A DNA stretch of 64,000 nucleotides from Clostridium pasteurianum (GCF_001705235.1 NZ_MCGV01000001.1:4034181-4098180), one strand, 5' to 3'; counted from the stretch's first letter, positions 43,755 to 52,859 are shown. The notes: generated by a model from the letters alone, not told the origin. Program-made: numbers and translations.

Positions 43755-45827
43755 TTGGAAGAGGGTAAGAAATTAAAATTCAATATAAAAGGTAATATGG
43801 ATTTAATAGTTTCCCTTGCTGTTGTTGCAATAGTTCTTATGATGATTATTCCATTGCCAGCTACAGCAATAGACTTTTTAATTGCTTTTAATATAACATT
43901 GTCAGTAACTATAATTCTTATAACAATGTTTAATACAAGTGTACTTCAATTTTCTGTATTTCCAACGTTATTACTTATAACAACACTTTTTAGAGTGGCA
44001 CTTAATGTATCATCTACAAGACGTATTTTACTTGATGGTGATGCTGGAAACATAATAAATGCATTTGGTAATTTCGTTGTTGGCGGAAATTATGTTGTTG
44101 GTGTAATAATCTTTCTTATAATAGTAATAGTGCAGTTTGTAGTTATAACAAGTGGTACAGGAAGAGTTGCAGAGGTTGCAGCTAGATTTACTTTGGATGC
44201 TATGCCGGGAAAACAGATGACTATAGATGCTGATTTAAATTCAGGTCTTATTACAGAGGATGAGGCAAAGAAAAAAAGAAATGATTTGCAGCTTGAGGCA
44301 GATTTTTTTGGATCTATGGATGGTGCTTCAAAGTTCGTAAAAGGTGATGCTGTATCTTCTCTTATAATATGTGTTATAAATATTATAGGTGGAATGATAA
44401 TGGGTGTTGTAATGCGTAAGTTAACTGTTGCTCAGGCAGCACAGCAGTATACAATACTTACAATAGGTGATGGACTTGTAAGTCAAATACCTGCACTTTT
44501 GATTTCTGTTGCAACTGGTATACTTGTTACAAGATCTAAAGATGGTAGTAGCCTTGGAAACAATCTTATTGGGCAAATAACAGCTTTTCCTAAGGTTCTC
44601 GCACTTACTTCATTTGTATTAGCTACTTTAGCTATAGTTCCAGGATTTCCGCATTTTGTATTTCTAATTCTTGCAATTGCGTCAGGTGTTTCTGCATATC
44701 TTCTATTTAAAGATGATGCGTCACAGAAAATGATGGAACAGCAGAATGAAAATAACAAGATTATTGAAAAGGAAAAGAGAGAGCCTGAAAATGTAATGAA
44801 TTTGATTTCGGTAGAAGCTATGGAAATAGAAATAGGTTATGGTCTAATTCCTCTTGCTGATGAAAATTCTGGGGGAGATTTACTTCAGAGAATTGCATCT
44901 GTTAGAAGACAGTGTGCTATAGAAATGGGAATAGTTGTACAACCAATAAGAATACGAGATAATTTGCAGCTTAAAACCAATGAATATGTTGTTAAAATAA
45001 GGGGAACAATTGTTGCAAAGGGAGAACTTATGCCTAATATGCTTTTATGTATGGATCCTATGAATGAAAATTCAGATATAAAGGGAATAAAAACGGTAGA
45101 ACCTACATTTGGGCTTCCTGCTATGTGGATTAACAAAGATCAAAGAGAAGATGCTGAAATAAGAGGGCTTACAGTTGTTGATCCTACAACGGTAATGATA
45201 ACTCATTTGACTGAAACTGTTAAGGATCATTCTTATGAGCTTTTAGGCAGACAGGAAGTAAAGAATATTGTGGATTCAATGAAAGAGAAATATTCTGCTG
45301 TAGTTGAAGAGCTTATACCTGATTTAATGACTGTAGGTGAACTTCAAAAAGTATTACAAAGTCTTCTTAAGGAAAAAATACCAATTAAAGATATGGTGAC
45401 GATAATGGAATGCTTGGCTGATAATTCTAGAGAAACAAAGGACACTGAACTTTTAACAGAATATGTTAGAATGGCACTTGGAAGGACAATTTGCAGTAAT
45501 CTTGTTGATGAGAATAATAGTATTACAGTTGCAACTTTAGCACCTGAAGTTGAAAGCATTATTGCAAAGAATATTCAAAAATCATCAGTTCAGGGTTCTT
45601 TTCCAGCAATTGCGCCGGATATTACAAATAATATTTTAAAGTCTATAAAGCAAGTTATCGATTCTGTTAACTTTAATGATAATCAACCGGCTATTTTAGT
45701 TTCACCAAAGATAAGACCAGCATTTAGAAAACTTACAGAAATGGTATTTTCAAATGTTGCTGTTCTTTCATTAAATGAAATTCCTAACGATGTGCAGATA
45801 AAAACCGAAGGAGTTGTAAATTTATAA
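43755..45827 (+). CDS. flhA: Flagellar export gate protein FlhA
   Basis: FlhA is the proton-coupled export gate with a large cytoplasmic ring that receives substrates. The 690-residue product has eight hydrophobic segments in the first 330 residues, the FHIPEP-family signature FRVALNVSSTRRILL at about 80-94, and the cytoplasmic part with GYGLIPLADENSGGDLLQRI and TEYVRMALGRTIC. Start TTG 43755 fits AAGGGTGAT (43742-43750); an in-frame GTG at 43746 lies inside it. The stop overlaps the flhF start by one base. Confidence 0.94.
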   Translation: MEEGKKLKFNIKGNMDLIVSLAVVAIVLMMIIPLPATAIDFLIAFNITLSVTIILITMFNTSVLQFSVFPTLLLITTLFRVALNVSSTRRILLDGDAGNIINAFGNFVVGGNYVVGVIIFLIIVIVQFVVITSGTGRVAEVAARFTLDAMPGKQMTIDADLNSGLITEDEAKKKRNDLQLEADFFGSMDGASKFVKGDAVSSLIICVINIIGGMIMGVVMRKLTVAQAAQQYTILTIGDGLVSQIPALLISVATGILVTRSKDGSSLGNNLIGQITAFPKVLALTSFVLATLAIVPGFPHFVFLILAIASGVSAYLLFKDDASQKMMEQQNENNKIIEKEKREPENVMNLISVEAMEIEIGYGLIPLADENSGGDLLQRIASVRRQCAIEMGIVVQPIRIRDNLQLKTNEYVVKIRGTIVAKGELMPNMLLCMDPMNENSDIKGIKTVEPTFGLPAMWINKDQREDAEIRGLTVVDPTTVMITHLTETVKDHSYELLGRQEVKNIVDSMKEKYSAVVEELIPDLMTVGELQKVLQSLLKEKIPIKDMVTIMECLADNSRETKDTELLTEYVRMALGRTICSNLVDENNSITVATLAPEVESIIAKNIQKSSVQGSFPAIAPDITNNILKSIKQVIDSVNFNDNQPAILVSPKIRPAFRKLTEMVFSNVAVLSLNEIPNDVQIKTEGVVNL

Positions 45828-46999
45828 TGGTGATAAAAAAGTATATTGTAAATAGTATGAATGAAGCCTTATCAAAAATAAAACGTGAACTTGGTAGTGA
45901 TGCTGTAATAATAAGTCAAATGAAAGTAAGAAAACCTGGTATTGCCGGATTTTTTTCTAAGAAAGTCATAGAAGTTACGGCAGCGGTTGAAAATTCAAAT
46001 AAATCTAAAATTAAAGAAAGAAATTATGTAAGTACTGAAAATAATGATTCAAATGTAAATGAGAGTGTGGAAGCTTTAAAAAGGGCTATGAAAAAACATG
46101 CAGAATCAGAAAAAATTCAGAGAGAACAAAATATTGCAAAGGAGAAAGTAGAGTCTAGTAATAAAGGTGAAGAAAAAATACTAAAAGAAATGCAAGAAAT
46201 GAAAAAACTTATAGGAAATATTTCTTTAGGCAATAGTGTTAAAGAAAAGACAGAATTGGAGTTAAAGCTTGAAGAAGCTGATGTAAATCCTAAGTATATA
46301 GAAGAAATAGTTGGAAGTTTTAAGAGTGATTCTTCAGATGCAAGTGAGAATGTGAAATTTAGAAGAGCACTAGAAAATAATATACAAACTTCTAGTTTAG
46401 AGGAAAAGGGTGTAATTACGTTTGTAGGACCTACTGGTGTTGGTAAAACAACGACTATTGCAAAATTGGCTGGAAAGTTTTCTTTAGTAGACAAGAAAAA
46501 AGTTGGGCTTATAACTGTTGATACATATAGAATAGGAGCTGTAGAACAGCTTAAAACATACGCTGATATTATGAATCTTCCTTTTAAAATAGTTTTAACT
46601 TTAAAAGAAATGAATGAGGCTATCAAAAGTATGCAAGAGTGTGATATAATTTTAGTAGATACAACGGGTAGAAGCAGTAAAAATAAAATGCAAATATCAG
46701 AACTTAGAGCTTTTATCAATAATACTCATAGTTCAAATATAAACCTTGTTATAAGTTGTACTACTAAAAATAAGGATATAGAATCAATAATTGATGGGTA
46801 TAAGCAGCTTAAATTTCACAATGTTATAATTACTAAACTTGATGAGACTACAACTTATGGTTCAATTGTTAATATTTTAAAATATGCAGATAAACCTGTG
46901 AGTTACGTTACGACAGGTCAAAATGTTCCTGATGATATAAAAAAGTTAAAATTAGCAGAATTAAGTAGCTTGATATTAGGAGAGGATAATGTATGTTAG
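45827..46999 (+). CDS. flhF: Flagellar SRP-like GTPase FlhF
   Basis: FlhF is a signal-recognition-type GTPase that sets flagellar number and position with FlhG. The 390-residue protein has a basic N-terminal B domain (MVIKKYIVNSMNEALSKIKR), a charged linker, and the NG domain: P-loop GPTGVGKTTT at 201-210, DTYRIGAVEQLKTYA, DTTGRSSKN and TKLDE (guanine recognition). ATG 45827 overlaps the flhA stop by one base; AAGGAG is 13 bases upstream. It overlaps flhG by 7 bases. Confidence 0.93.
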   Translation: MVIKKYIVNSMNEALSKIKRELGSDAVIISQMKVRKPGIAGFFSKKVIEVTAAVENSNKSKIKERNYVSTENNDSNVNESVEALKRAMKKHAESEKIQREQNIAKEKVESSNKGEEKILKEMQEMKKLIGNISLGNSVKEKTELELKLEEADVNPKYIEEIVGSFKSDSSDASENVKFRRALENNIQTSSLEEKGVITFVGPTGVGKTTTIAKLAGKFSLVDKKKVGLITVDTYRIGAVEQLKTYADIMNLPFKIVLTLKEMNEAIKSMQECDIILVDTTGRSSKNKMQISELRAFINNTHSSNINLVISCTTKNKDIESIIDGYKQLKFHNVIITKLDETTTYGSIVNILKYADKPVSYVTTGQNVPDDIKKLKLAELSSLILGEDNVC

Positions 47000-47859
47000 A
47001 TCAGGCTGAAAGATTGAGAACTATGGCTGCAAAAAAAAATATCGATGAAAATTCTATAAAAGGGCCTGTAATAATTACTGTTACATCAGGAAAAGGAGGG
47101 GTTGGTAAGAGTAATTTTGTAGTTAATTTGTCAATAACGCTTCAGAAAATGGGGAAAAAAGTTTTGATATTTGATGCAGATGTTGGTATGGGAAATGATG
47201 ATGTTCTTCTTGGATGTTCAGCGAAATATAATGTATTTGATGTTATATATAACAATATGGAAATAGAGGATGTTGTTTTAAATGGCCCATTTGGAGTTAA
47301 ACTTTTGGCTGGAGGATCTGGTATAACTAGAATTAAAGAACTAAGCAATAAGCAAATTAATAATTTTATTGGAAAGCTTTCACGTATGGAAAACTTGGAT
47401 TATATAATAATGGATACTGGTGCAGGAGTAAATAGAAATGTTTTGGGATTTATTTCATGTTGTTCAGAACTTATAATAGTTACTACACCGGAACCTACTT
47501 CATTGATGGATGCATATAGTTTATTCAAGGCTGTTACTCATTTTAATATAAAGAAAACCGCTAAAGTAGTTATAAATAGAGTAATTGATAGTAATGAAGG
47601 TATTGATACTTACAATAAGTTTGAAAATGTGGCAAGAAAATTTCTAAAATCAGATACTGAATTTTTAGGTAGTATTTCGGAGGATTCAAAATTGCTTAAG
47701 GCAGTTAGAAATCAAAATCCTTTTGTTTTACAGAGTCCAAATTGTGATGCTTCTAGAGATATTAAATACATAGCTAATAAACTTATAGGAACAACTAATG
47801 GTAAGAATGGTCTTGGAATTGAGGGGCTATTTAAGAAAATATTTAAGATTTTTTCGTAA
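46993..47859 (+). CDS. flhG: Flagellar number regulator FlhG (MinD-like ATPase)
   Basis: FlhG (FleN, YlxH) activates FlhF GTPase and limits flagella. The 288-residue MinD/ParA-type protein starts with LDQAERLRTMA, the FlhF-activating helix with Gln and Arg. The deviant Walker A SGKGGVGKS spans about 32-40, and IFDADVGMGNDDVLLG and IIMDTGAGVNRNVLGFI follow. Its start overlaps the end of flhF, and the order flhF-flhG matches other Firmicutes. Confidence 0.92.
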   Translation: MLDQAERLRTMAAKKNIDENSIKGPVIITVTSGKGGVGKSNFVVNLSITLQKMGKKVLIFDADVGMGNDDVLLGCSAKYNVFDVIYNNMEIEDVVLNGPFGVKLLAGGSGITRIKELSNKQINNFIGKLSRMENLDYIIMDTGAGVNRNVLGFISCCSELIIVTTPEPTSLMDAYSLFKAVTHFNIKKTAKVVINRVIDSNEGIDTYNKFENVARKFLKSDTEFLGSISEDSKLLKAVRNQNPFVLQSPNCDASRDIKYIANKLIGTTNGKNGLGIEGLFKKIFKIFS

Positions 47860-47871
47860 GGAGCTGTGGTT

Positions 47872-48534
47872 ATGAGTGATAGTAGTATTGTAAGTATTAA
47901 TGACAAGTGTGAAGTTTTATTGGAGAATGGGATTTATAAAAGTAATATTCAAGAAATAACTGAAGAGTATATTGCCATAAGTCTTCCAGTATCAAATGGA
48001 GTTTATGCAGCGCCTTATAAAGGTGATATGGCAGAGATAATTTGTTATAATAATAAAAAGGTTTATTCATTTATATCCACTGTTATTGGTAGGAAAAAAG
48101 ATACTATAAGTATGATATTAATAACTAAACCTAATGATGAAGATATAAAAAGGGTTCAGAGAAGAAAAAATTTTAGGGTTGAATTAGTTGAAAAAATAAA
48201 GTATAAAGTTTTAGATAGAAGCCAAATAAAAAATGAAATCGAAAATTTGAAAAAGCATTCGGACGAACTTTTAGATGCTATTCTTCTTGATATAAGTGGT
48301 GGTGGACTTAAGATAAGAATCAAAGAAAAATCTAAAGTCGGTGATGTGATTTTTATTAATATGCCTCTAAAAAAGGAAAAGATATTTTTAGTAAGTACTT
48401 GTGTAAGAACAATAATTGAGGCAAAGGGCGAATATATATGTGGACTTCAATTTTATGATATTGATGATAAGGAGAGGGAACACATAATAGCTTATACTTT
48501 TGATATAATGAGAGAACGCATGAAAAAAATTTAG
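47872..48534 (+). CDS. PilZ-domain c-di-GMP receptor (YcgR-like)
   Basis: The 220-residue protein has an N-terminal YcgR-type domain (LENGIYKSNIQEITEEYIAI) and a C-terminal PilZ domain. The c-di-GMP motifs are RRKNFRVE (R-x3-R) near residue 100 and LDISGGGLKI (D/N-x-S-x3-G) near residue 145. Such proteins slow or brake the motor when c-di-GMP is high. ATG 47872 is 8 bases after AAGGAG. It lies between flhG and sigD, so a second messenger input is built into the flagellar operon. Confidence 0.9.
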   Translation: MSDSSIVSINDKCEVLLENGIYKSNIQEITEEYIAISLPVSNGVYAAPYKGDMAEIICYNNKKVYSFISTVIGRKKDTISMILITKPNDEDIKRVQRRKNFRVELVEKIKYKVLDRSQIKNEIENLKKHSDELLDAILLDISGGGLKIRIKEKSKVGDVIFINMPLKKEKIFLVSTCVRTIIEAKGEYICGLQFYDIDDKEREHIIAYTFDIMRERMKKI

Positions 48535-48547
48535 GGAGGATTTTTAT

Positions 48548-49273
48548 ATGGCCATAGATGGAATTATAGATGATAAAGAAATAATAATAAAGAAATATAT
48601 ACCTCTTGTTAAATATATTGCTTCTAGGGTAATACTTGGTAAGAGTAAATATATTGAGTATGAAGATTTGGTAGGTTATGGTATGATAGGTCTCATGGAT
48701 GCTTTAAGTAAGTTTGACAAAAGTAAAGGAATGAAATTTTCAACTTATTCATCTATAAGGATAAAAGGAGCTATGATTGATGAGCTTAGGAAAAATAGTC
48801 CTATTTCTAAAGGGGCAATGGATAAGCTTAATAAATATAATCTTACGTTAGAAAAATTACAAAAGCAATTATCAAGAGAACCTACGGAAAGTGAAATTGC
48901 TAGCAGCATGGGTATTAAGCTTAAGGATATTGCAGAAATTGAAGGTTATATTAATTACATATCTGTTGTATCGCTTGAAGATTTAATATTTTCAGAAGAT
49001 GATGACATGCCTCTTCTTGGTACTATAGAGGATAAAAAGAGTCCAAGCCCTGAGAAAAGTTTTGAAGAAAAAGAAGAAATTGAGTATCTAGCAAAAGCGT
49101 TAGAAATATTAAATGATAAAGATAATATGGTTTTGTCATTATATTATTATGAGGGATTAACATTAAAGCAGATAGGAAATATATTAAATGTATCTGAATC
49201 AAGGGTTTGTCAGCTGCATACAAGAGCTATAATGCATTTACGAAGGGCGCTAAAAACATTAAAATACGATTAA
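48548..49273 (+). CDS. sigD: Flagellar sigma factor SigD (sigma-28, FliA)
   Basis: SigD directs RNA polymerase to late flagellar genes. The 241-residue protein shows region 2 (LVGYGMIGLMDALSKFD; MKFSTYSSIRIKGAMIDELR), region 3 (REPTESEIASSMGI) and region 4 (YYYEGLTLKQIGNILNVSES, then RVCQLHTRA), as in FliA/WhiG sigma factors. GGGAGG precedes the ATG. Its likely targets in the window are promoters at 25707 and 1104. No anti-sigma FlgM gene was seen nearby. Confidence 0.93.
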   Translation: MAIDGIIDDKEIIIKKYIPLVKYIASRVILGKSKYIEYEDLVGYGMIGLMDALSKFDKSKGMKFSTYSSIRIKGAMIDELRKNSPISKGAMDKLNKYNLTLEKLQKQLSREPTESEIASSMGIKLKDIAEIEGYINYISVVSLEDLIFSEDDDMPLLGTIEDKKSPSPEKSFEEKEEIEYLAKALEILNDKDNMVLSLYYYEGLTLKQIGNILNVSESRVCQLHTRAIMHLRRALKTLKYD

Positions 49274-49288
49274 TTTGGGGTTGATGAA

Positions 49289-49771
49289 ATGTCAGGTGTT
49301 ATTTTAATAATTATAGGAATTATACTTATTTGTATAAATTTAAAAGCAGTAAAAAATGATGATTCTTTTGATTCGAATTTTGAAAATCAGCTAAAGAATA
49401 CTAAAGATTATGATTTAAAGATTGGCACAATACGAAAAGAGTTTGCAGAAACTATTCTTGAAATGCAGCAGGAAATACAAGAACTTAAATATAATATTGA
49501 TACATATAAAAAAGAAGCAGAATTGGGCGATAATAAGAAAGTAGAATATTTAGAAAAGAAAAATGATATTCTAGTGAGTAAAAGCAATATACATAAAGAC
49601 TTAGAGCGTAAAGATTTGAACGTAAAAGACGATAACAATAATATTCAGAGTGCAAAAGTAAGTAAGGTTAAAAAGATGTTTCAAGATGGTTATTCAGTGG
49701 ATGATATATCAGAAAAGCTCAATTTAGGTAAGGGGGAAGTATTATTAATTCAAAAGTTATATACAAATTAA
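49289..49771 (+). CDS. SwrB-like (DUF6115-type) membrane-anchored protein
   Basis: The 160-residue product has one N-terminal membrane segment (about 3-21), a coiled-coil region (about 45-105, LEMQQEIQELKYNIDTYKKE) and a C-terminal helix-turn-helix-like unit (KVKKMFQDGYSVDDISEKL, about 126-144). Size, layout and position directly after sigD match SwrB (YlxL) of Bacillus subtilis, which promotes flagellar switch assembly. Sequence identity looks low, so this is an inference from architecture and synteny. Confidence 0.7.
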   Translation: MSGVILIIIGIILICINLKAVKNDDSFDSNFENQLKNTKDYDLKIGTIRKEFAETILEMQQEIQELKYNIDTYKKEAELGDNKKVEYLEKKNDILVSKSNIHKDLERKDLNVKDDNNNIQSAKVSKVKKMFQDGYSVDDISEKLNLGKGEVLLIQKLYTN

Positions 49772-49779
49772 AATCATTT

Positions 49780-49956
49780 TTGTGTATTATCTGTGATAGA
49801 AAGATCCTTTTTGGGATTGGGATAGGTATGGTTTTGGCATCAATTTTTATGTATACTGTAAAGATAGATAATACTATGTCTAAAGCCCAAATTGAAAGTA
49901 AAGCATATTCTTATGGTATGAAATATCCATCGGACATGAAAGTAAATAGTAAATGA
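49780..49956 (+). CDS. Small single-pass membrane protein, unidentified
   Basis: A frame open to TGA 49954-49956 encodes about 58 residues from TTG 49780, with one hydrophobic segment (ILFGIGIGMVLASIFMYTV) and a short tail containing KAQIESKAYSYGMKYPSDMK. No good ribosome site fits the TTG. A strong AAGGGGGAA at 49730-49738 instead fits ATT codons at 49741 or 49744 in the same frame, giving an about 71-residue protein that overlaps the preceding gene. The tail motif Y/G-M-x-Y-P recalls small clostridial membrane proteins, but I cannot name a family. It lies between the SwrB-like gene and flgF. Confidence 0.5.
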   Translation: MCIICDRKILFGIGIGMVLASIFMYTVKIDNTMSKAQIESKAYSYGMKYPSDMKVNSK

Positions 49957-49970
49957 GGAAGTGATATATT

Positions 49971-50738
49971 ATGGTAAGGGGACTTTACACTGCTATAAGT
50001 GGAATGATTGTTCAGGAAGCTAAACAAGATGTTATAAGTAATAATTTAGCGAATATGGATACAGTAGGTTTTAAAAGTGACGATTTACATTCACAATCTT
50101 TTGAAGATGTTCTTATACAAAATTATTCAAATAAAGAAAATGGAGTACCTGAAAGAACGATTTTGGGGTATTTAAATTTAGGCTCTAAGGTAGATGAAAC
50201 TTCTACTGATTTTACTGGTGGTGAGATAAAAAGTACAGATAAGGATACTGATTTCGCCATAGAGGGTAGAGGTTTTTTTACAGTTAATAAGGATGGACAA
50301 AATTATTATACTAGGAATGGTCATTTTCATGTAAATATGGATGGATATCTTATGGATGATGCTGGTGACTATGTTATGGGAAAAAACATTGCAACAAATG
50401 CTCAGGAGCCAATTAAAATAGGTGATGGAGATATTACATGTGATGGTTATGGAACGCTTAGTGTAAATGGAGTACCACAATATTCATTGGAATTGGCTGA
50501 TTTTAATGACTATAATACTTTGAAAAAAGTTGGAGACAATTTATATCAGGGAGACAACCCTATAATGAATTCTGGAGTAAGAGTAGAAAATAAGGCACTC
50601 GAAGGATCAAATGTAAATGTAATGCAGGGAATAACTGATATGATGACTACAATGAGGGAATTTGAAAGTAATCAGAAGATGGTTCAAGATATTGATTCAA
50701 CGGTTGGAAAAGCAGCCAATGATGTTGGAAAGGTTTGA
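49971..50738 (+). CDS. flgF: Flagellar rod/hook-basal body protein, FlgF-like
   Basis: The 255-residue protein has the N-terminal rod motif (LYTAISGMIVQEAKQDVISN, then NLANMDTVGF), the FlgE/F/G beta domain (FAIEGRGFFTVNKDGQNYYT) and the C-terminal SNVNVMQGITDMMTTMREFE. It is the first of a tandem pair with flgG and forms part of the distal rod. FlgF and FlgG are similar, so the symbol follows gene order. GAGGAAGTGAT precedes the ATG. Confidence 0.85.
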   Translation: MVRGLYTAISGMIVQEAKQDVISNNLANMDTVGFKSDDLHSQSFEDVLIQNYSNKENGVPERTILGYLNLGSKVDETSTDFTGGEIKSTDKDTDFAIEGRGFFTVNKDGQNYYTRNGHFHVNMDGYLMDDAGDYVMGKNIATNAQEPIKIGDGDITCDGYGTLSVNGVPQYSLELADFNDYNTLKKVGDNLYQGDNPIMNSGVRVENKALEGSNVNVMQGITDMMTTMREFESNQKMVQDIDSTVGKAANDVGKV

Positions 50739-50770
50739 TGATTACATGTTTTTAGGAGAGGTGAAAATAT

Positions 50771-51547
50771 ATGTTTAGGATTATGTGGAACGGCATAAGT
50801 GGTATGGCTGCAGAACAGGAGAAACTTGATGCTATATCAAATAACATAGCTAATATGAGCACTACAGGTTATAAGTCAGAAGATGTTGGATTTAGTGATT
50901 TGCTATATGAAACACTGAATAGAAATGGGGTACCAGTTACTAATAATGATAAGAATCGTTATGTTGGTTCCGGAGTTAAAGCTGATAACTGGTTAAGAGA
51001 TAAAAATCAGGGTCCCGTAAATAATACTGGAGTTAATACTGATTTTTGTATTAATGGAAAAGGATATTTTAGAGTAACTACTTATGATGGTTCTGAGGCT
51101 TATGAGAGAAATGGAAATTTTCAAATAAATGCTGATGGAAAGTTAACTGATGGAAATGGTAATATGCTCGATGTAGACTATAGTGTTGACCCTAATACAG
51201 TTCATCTTACTAACGATAATTTTACTGTATCACGTGATGGCATATTAAGTGTAAAAGATGATGCTTCAGGCAACTATACAAGTGTAGGTAAGATAAATAT
51301 TTATGATGCTGTTGGAGACGACTCTATGGTATCTGCAGGAGATAATTTATTTGTTCCGGCAGATGGTGTTCAAGTCTTTCAAAGAAATGATTCACAGATA
51401 GAGCAGGGATGTCTTGAAGGTTCTAATGTTGATCTTGGAACAGAGATAACTGATATGATAGTAGCTCAAAGAGCATTAGAAATGAGTTCAAAGAGTGTAC
51501 AAACGGCAGACAGTATGTGGGGACTTGTAAATAATTTGAGACGATAG
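50771..51547 (+). CDS. flgG: Flagellar distal rod protein, FlgG-like
   Basis: The 258-residue protein shares the FlgF/FlgG plan: N-terminal GISGMAAEQEKLDAISNNIA, beta domain FCINGKGYFRVTTYDGSEAY and C-terminal SNVDLGTEITDMIVAQRALE. It is the last gene of the flagellar operon. AGGAGAGGTG precedes the ATG. Its TAG stop is directly followed by the first base of the 195-base hairpin element. Confidence 0.88.
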   Translation: MFRIMWNGISGMAAEQEKLDAISNNIANMSTTGYKSEDVGFSDLLYETLNRNGVPVTNNDKNRYVGSGVKADNWLRDKNQGPVNNTGVNTDFCINGKGYFRVTTYDGSEAYERNGNFQINADGKLTDGNGNMLDVDYSVDPNTVHLTNDNFTVSRDGILSVKDDASGNYTSVGKINIYDAVGDDSMVSAGDNLFVPADGVQVFQRNDSQIEQGCLEGSNVDLGTEITDMIVAQRALEMSSKSVQTADSMWGLVNNLRR

Positions 51548-51742
51548 AATTGAAGTAGCAGTGCTCTGGAACATTGAAAAAATTCTATAAATCCAAGGTG
51601 AAAAAATCGTAAAATACTAAGATATTTCAATAACTCGCTGAAAAAATGCTCAGACAATTGAAATATCTAAATATTTTACGATTTTTTTACCTGGATTTAT
51701 TAGAATTTTTTTAAATCGTTCCAAAACACTGCTACTTCAATT
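51548..51742. repeat. 195-base near-perfect hairpin element (MITE-like)
   Basis: The segment starts AATTGAAGTAGCAGTG and ends with its exact reverse complement. Two arms of about 86-88 bases (51548-51633 and about 51657-51742) pair over nearly their whole length with only a few mismatches or single-base gaps, around a centre of about 23 bases. It encodes no plausible protein. It abuts the flgG TAG and could end the operon transcript. Terminal inverted repeats without a transposase suggest a miniature element; TAG at 51545-51547 and 51744-51746 might be a target duplication, but that is weak. The next 130 bases up to the ppaC terminator hold nothing recognisable. Confidence 0.85.
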
Positions 51743-51870
51743 TTAGTACTCTAAGTATATTTTAACAATCATATATCTATAACTTGATTTAATTACAGGT
51801 ATATAAATATGATGCAAATAGTTTATTAGTTGTGTTTTACATATAATGTTAGCTTAATTGCTTGTTTTAG

Positions 51871-51918
51871 GTAAAAAAAGAAGTGCATGTAATGATTAAA
51901 AAATCACTGCACACACTT
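51871..51918 (-). terminator. Terminator of ppaC
   Basis: On the minus strand, arms 51902-51918 and 51881-51897 form a hairpin with a few mismatches and an AT loop, then a T-run corresponding to the A-run at 51872-51878. It lies directly after the ppaC stop. Confidence 0.75.
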
Positions 51919-51926
51919 TCTTATTT

Positions 51927-52859
51927 TTATTTAGATTCTATAACAGAAGTTATAGGTGGTATTACCTGTTTCTTTCTTGATAATATTCCAGGAACATAAA
52001 CGGAATTATCTTCAAGTTCTACGTTGAAAGCTTTGTTTACAATAGCTGTTTCTTTACCGGCAGCTATAAACAAAGAACCTTCTTTTATAATATCAGTTAA
52101 AAGTAAAAGTAAAACGTCAAAGTTCTCAGCTTCTACCTTTTTATTCATGTAATTAAGCATATCTTTTTTGTATTCATCAAAACCTTCTATGTCCATAGTG
52201 GTAACTTGAGAAACACCTACTTTTTTATCACCAAGGTTAAATATCTTGTAATCACTATTGAAGATTTCTTCTACAGTTTTTCCTTTAAGAGAAGTTCCTG
52301 CTTTAAACATTTCTGAAGCATATTTTTCTGGATCTATATCTGCTATTTTAGCTAACTTTTTAAGTACTTCTTTGTCTTTTGGAGTAGTAGTTGGAGACCT
52401 AAATAAAAGTGTATCTGATATTATTGCAGAGCACATAAGACCAGCAGCTTTTTTTGAAGGTTCTATTCCATTTTCAAAATACATAGTTCCAATTATTGTA
52501 CTTGAGCATCCTACGGGTTCATTTCTAAAAAATATAGGATAGCTTGTTTGAATATCTGCTATTCTATGATGGTCTACTATTTCAAGTAAATGCACATCTT
52601 CTAAATTATCTATTGATTGAGATTTTTCATTGTGGTCAACTAATATTACATTTTGATCTTTTGGAAAGTCTTTCATTAATTTTGGAGCATCAGCTTTAAA
52701 ATAATTTAGAGCAAATCCTGTTTCACGGCTTACATCGCCAAGTCTTGCTGGCACTGTTTTAGCTCCTAATTTATTTTTAAGTTCTGAATATGCTATTGCT
52801 GAACATATTGAATCAGTATCTGGATTTTTGTGTCCCGTTATATAAATTATATCTTCCAT
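51927..52859 (-). CDS. ppaC: Manganese-dependent inorganic pyrophosphatase
   Basis: It hydrolyses pyrophosphate to phosphate with Mn2+ or Co2+. The 310-residue DHH-family protein carries YITGHKNPDTDSICSAIAYS, LVDHNE and EIVDHHRIAD (the DHH motif), all metal ligands, plus a C-terminal DHHA2 part with SRKKQVIPP containing substrate-binding Lys residues. No CBS or DRTGG insertion is present, so it is the short, unregulated form. ATG at 52859-52857 is preceded by AAGGGA on the minus strand; an in-frame upstream ATG (52877) overlaps that site. It stands alone with its own terminator. Confidence 0.93.
   Translation of the reverse strand: MEDIIYITGHKNPDTDSICSAIAYSELKNKLGAKTVPARLGDVSRETGFALNYFKADAPKLMKDFPKDQNVILVDHNEKSQSIDNLEDVHLLEIVDHHRIADIQTSYPIFFRNEPVGCSSTIIGTMYFENGIEPSKKAAGLMCSAIISDTLLFRSPTTTPKDKEVLKKLAKIADIDPEKYASEMFKAGTSLKGKTVEEIFNSDYKIFNLGDKKVGVSQVTTMDIEGFDEYKKDMLNYMNKKVEAENFDVLLLLLTDIIKEGSLFIAAGKETAIVNKAFNVELEDNSVYVPGILSRKKQVIPPITSVIESK

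Noticed and set aside
46117-46719. A 200-codon minus-strand open frame
   Set aside because: It lies wholly opposite flhF, which has all GTPase motifs; low-GC coding genes often give such antisense frames.
51466-51657. A 63-codon minus-strand frame
   Set aside because: It is created by the 3' end of flgG and the left arm of the hairpin element.
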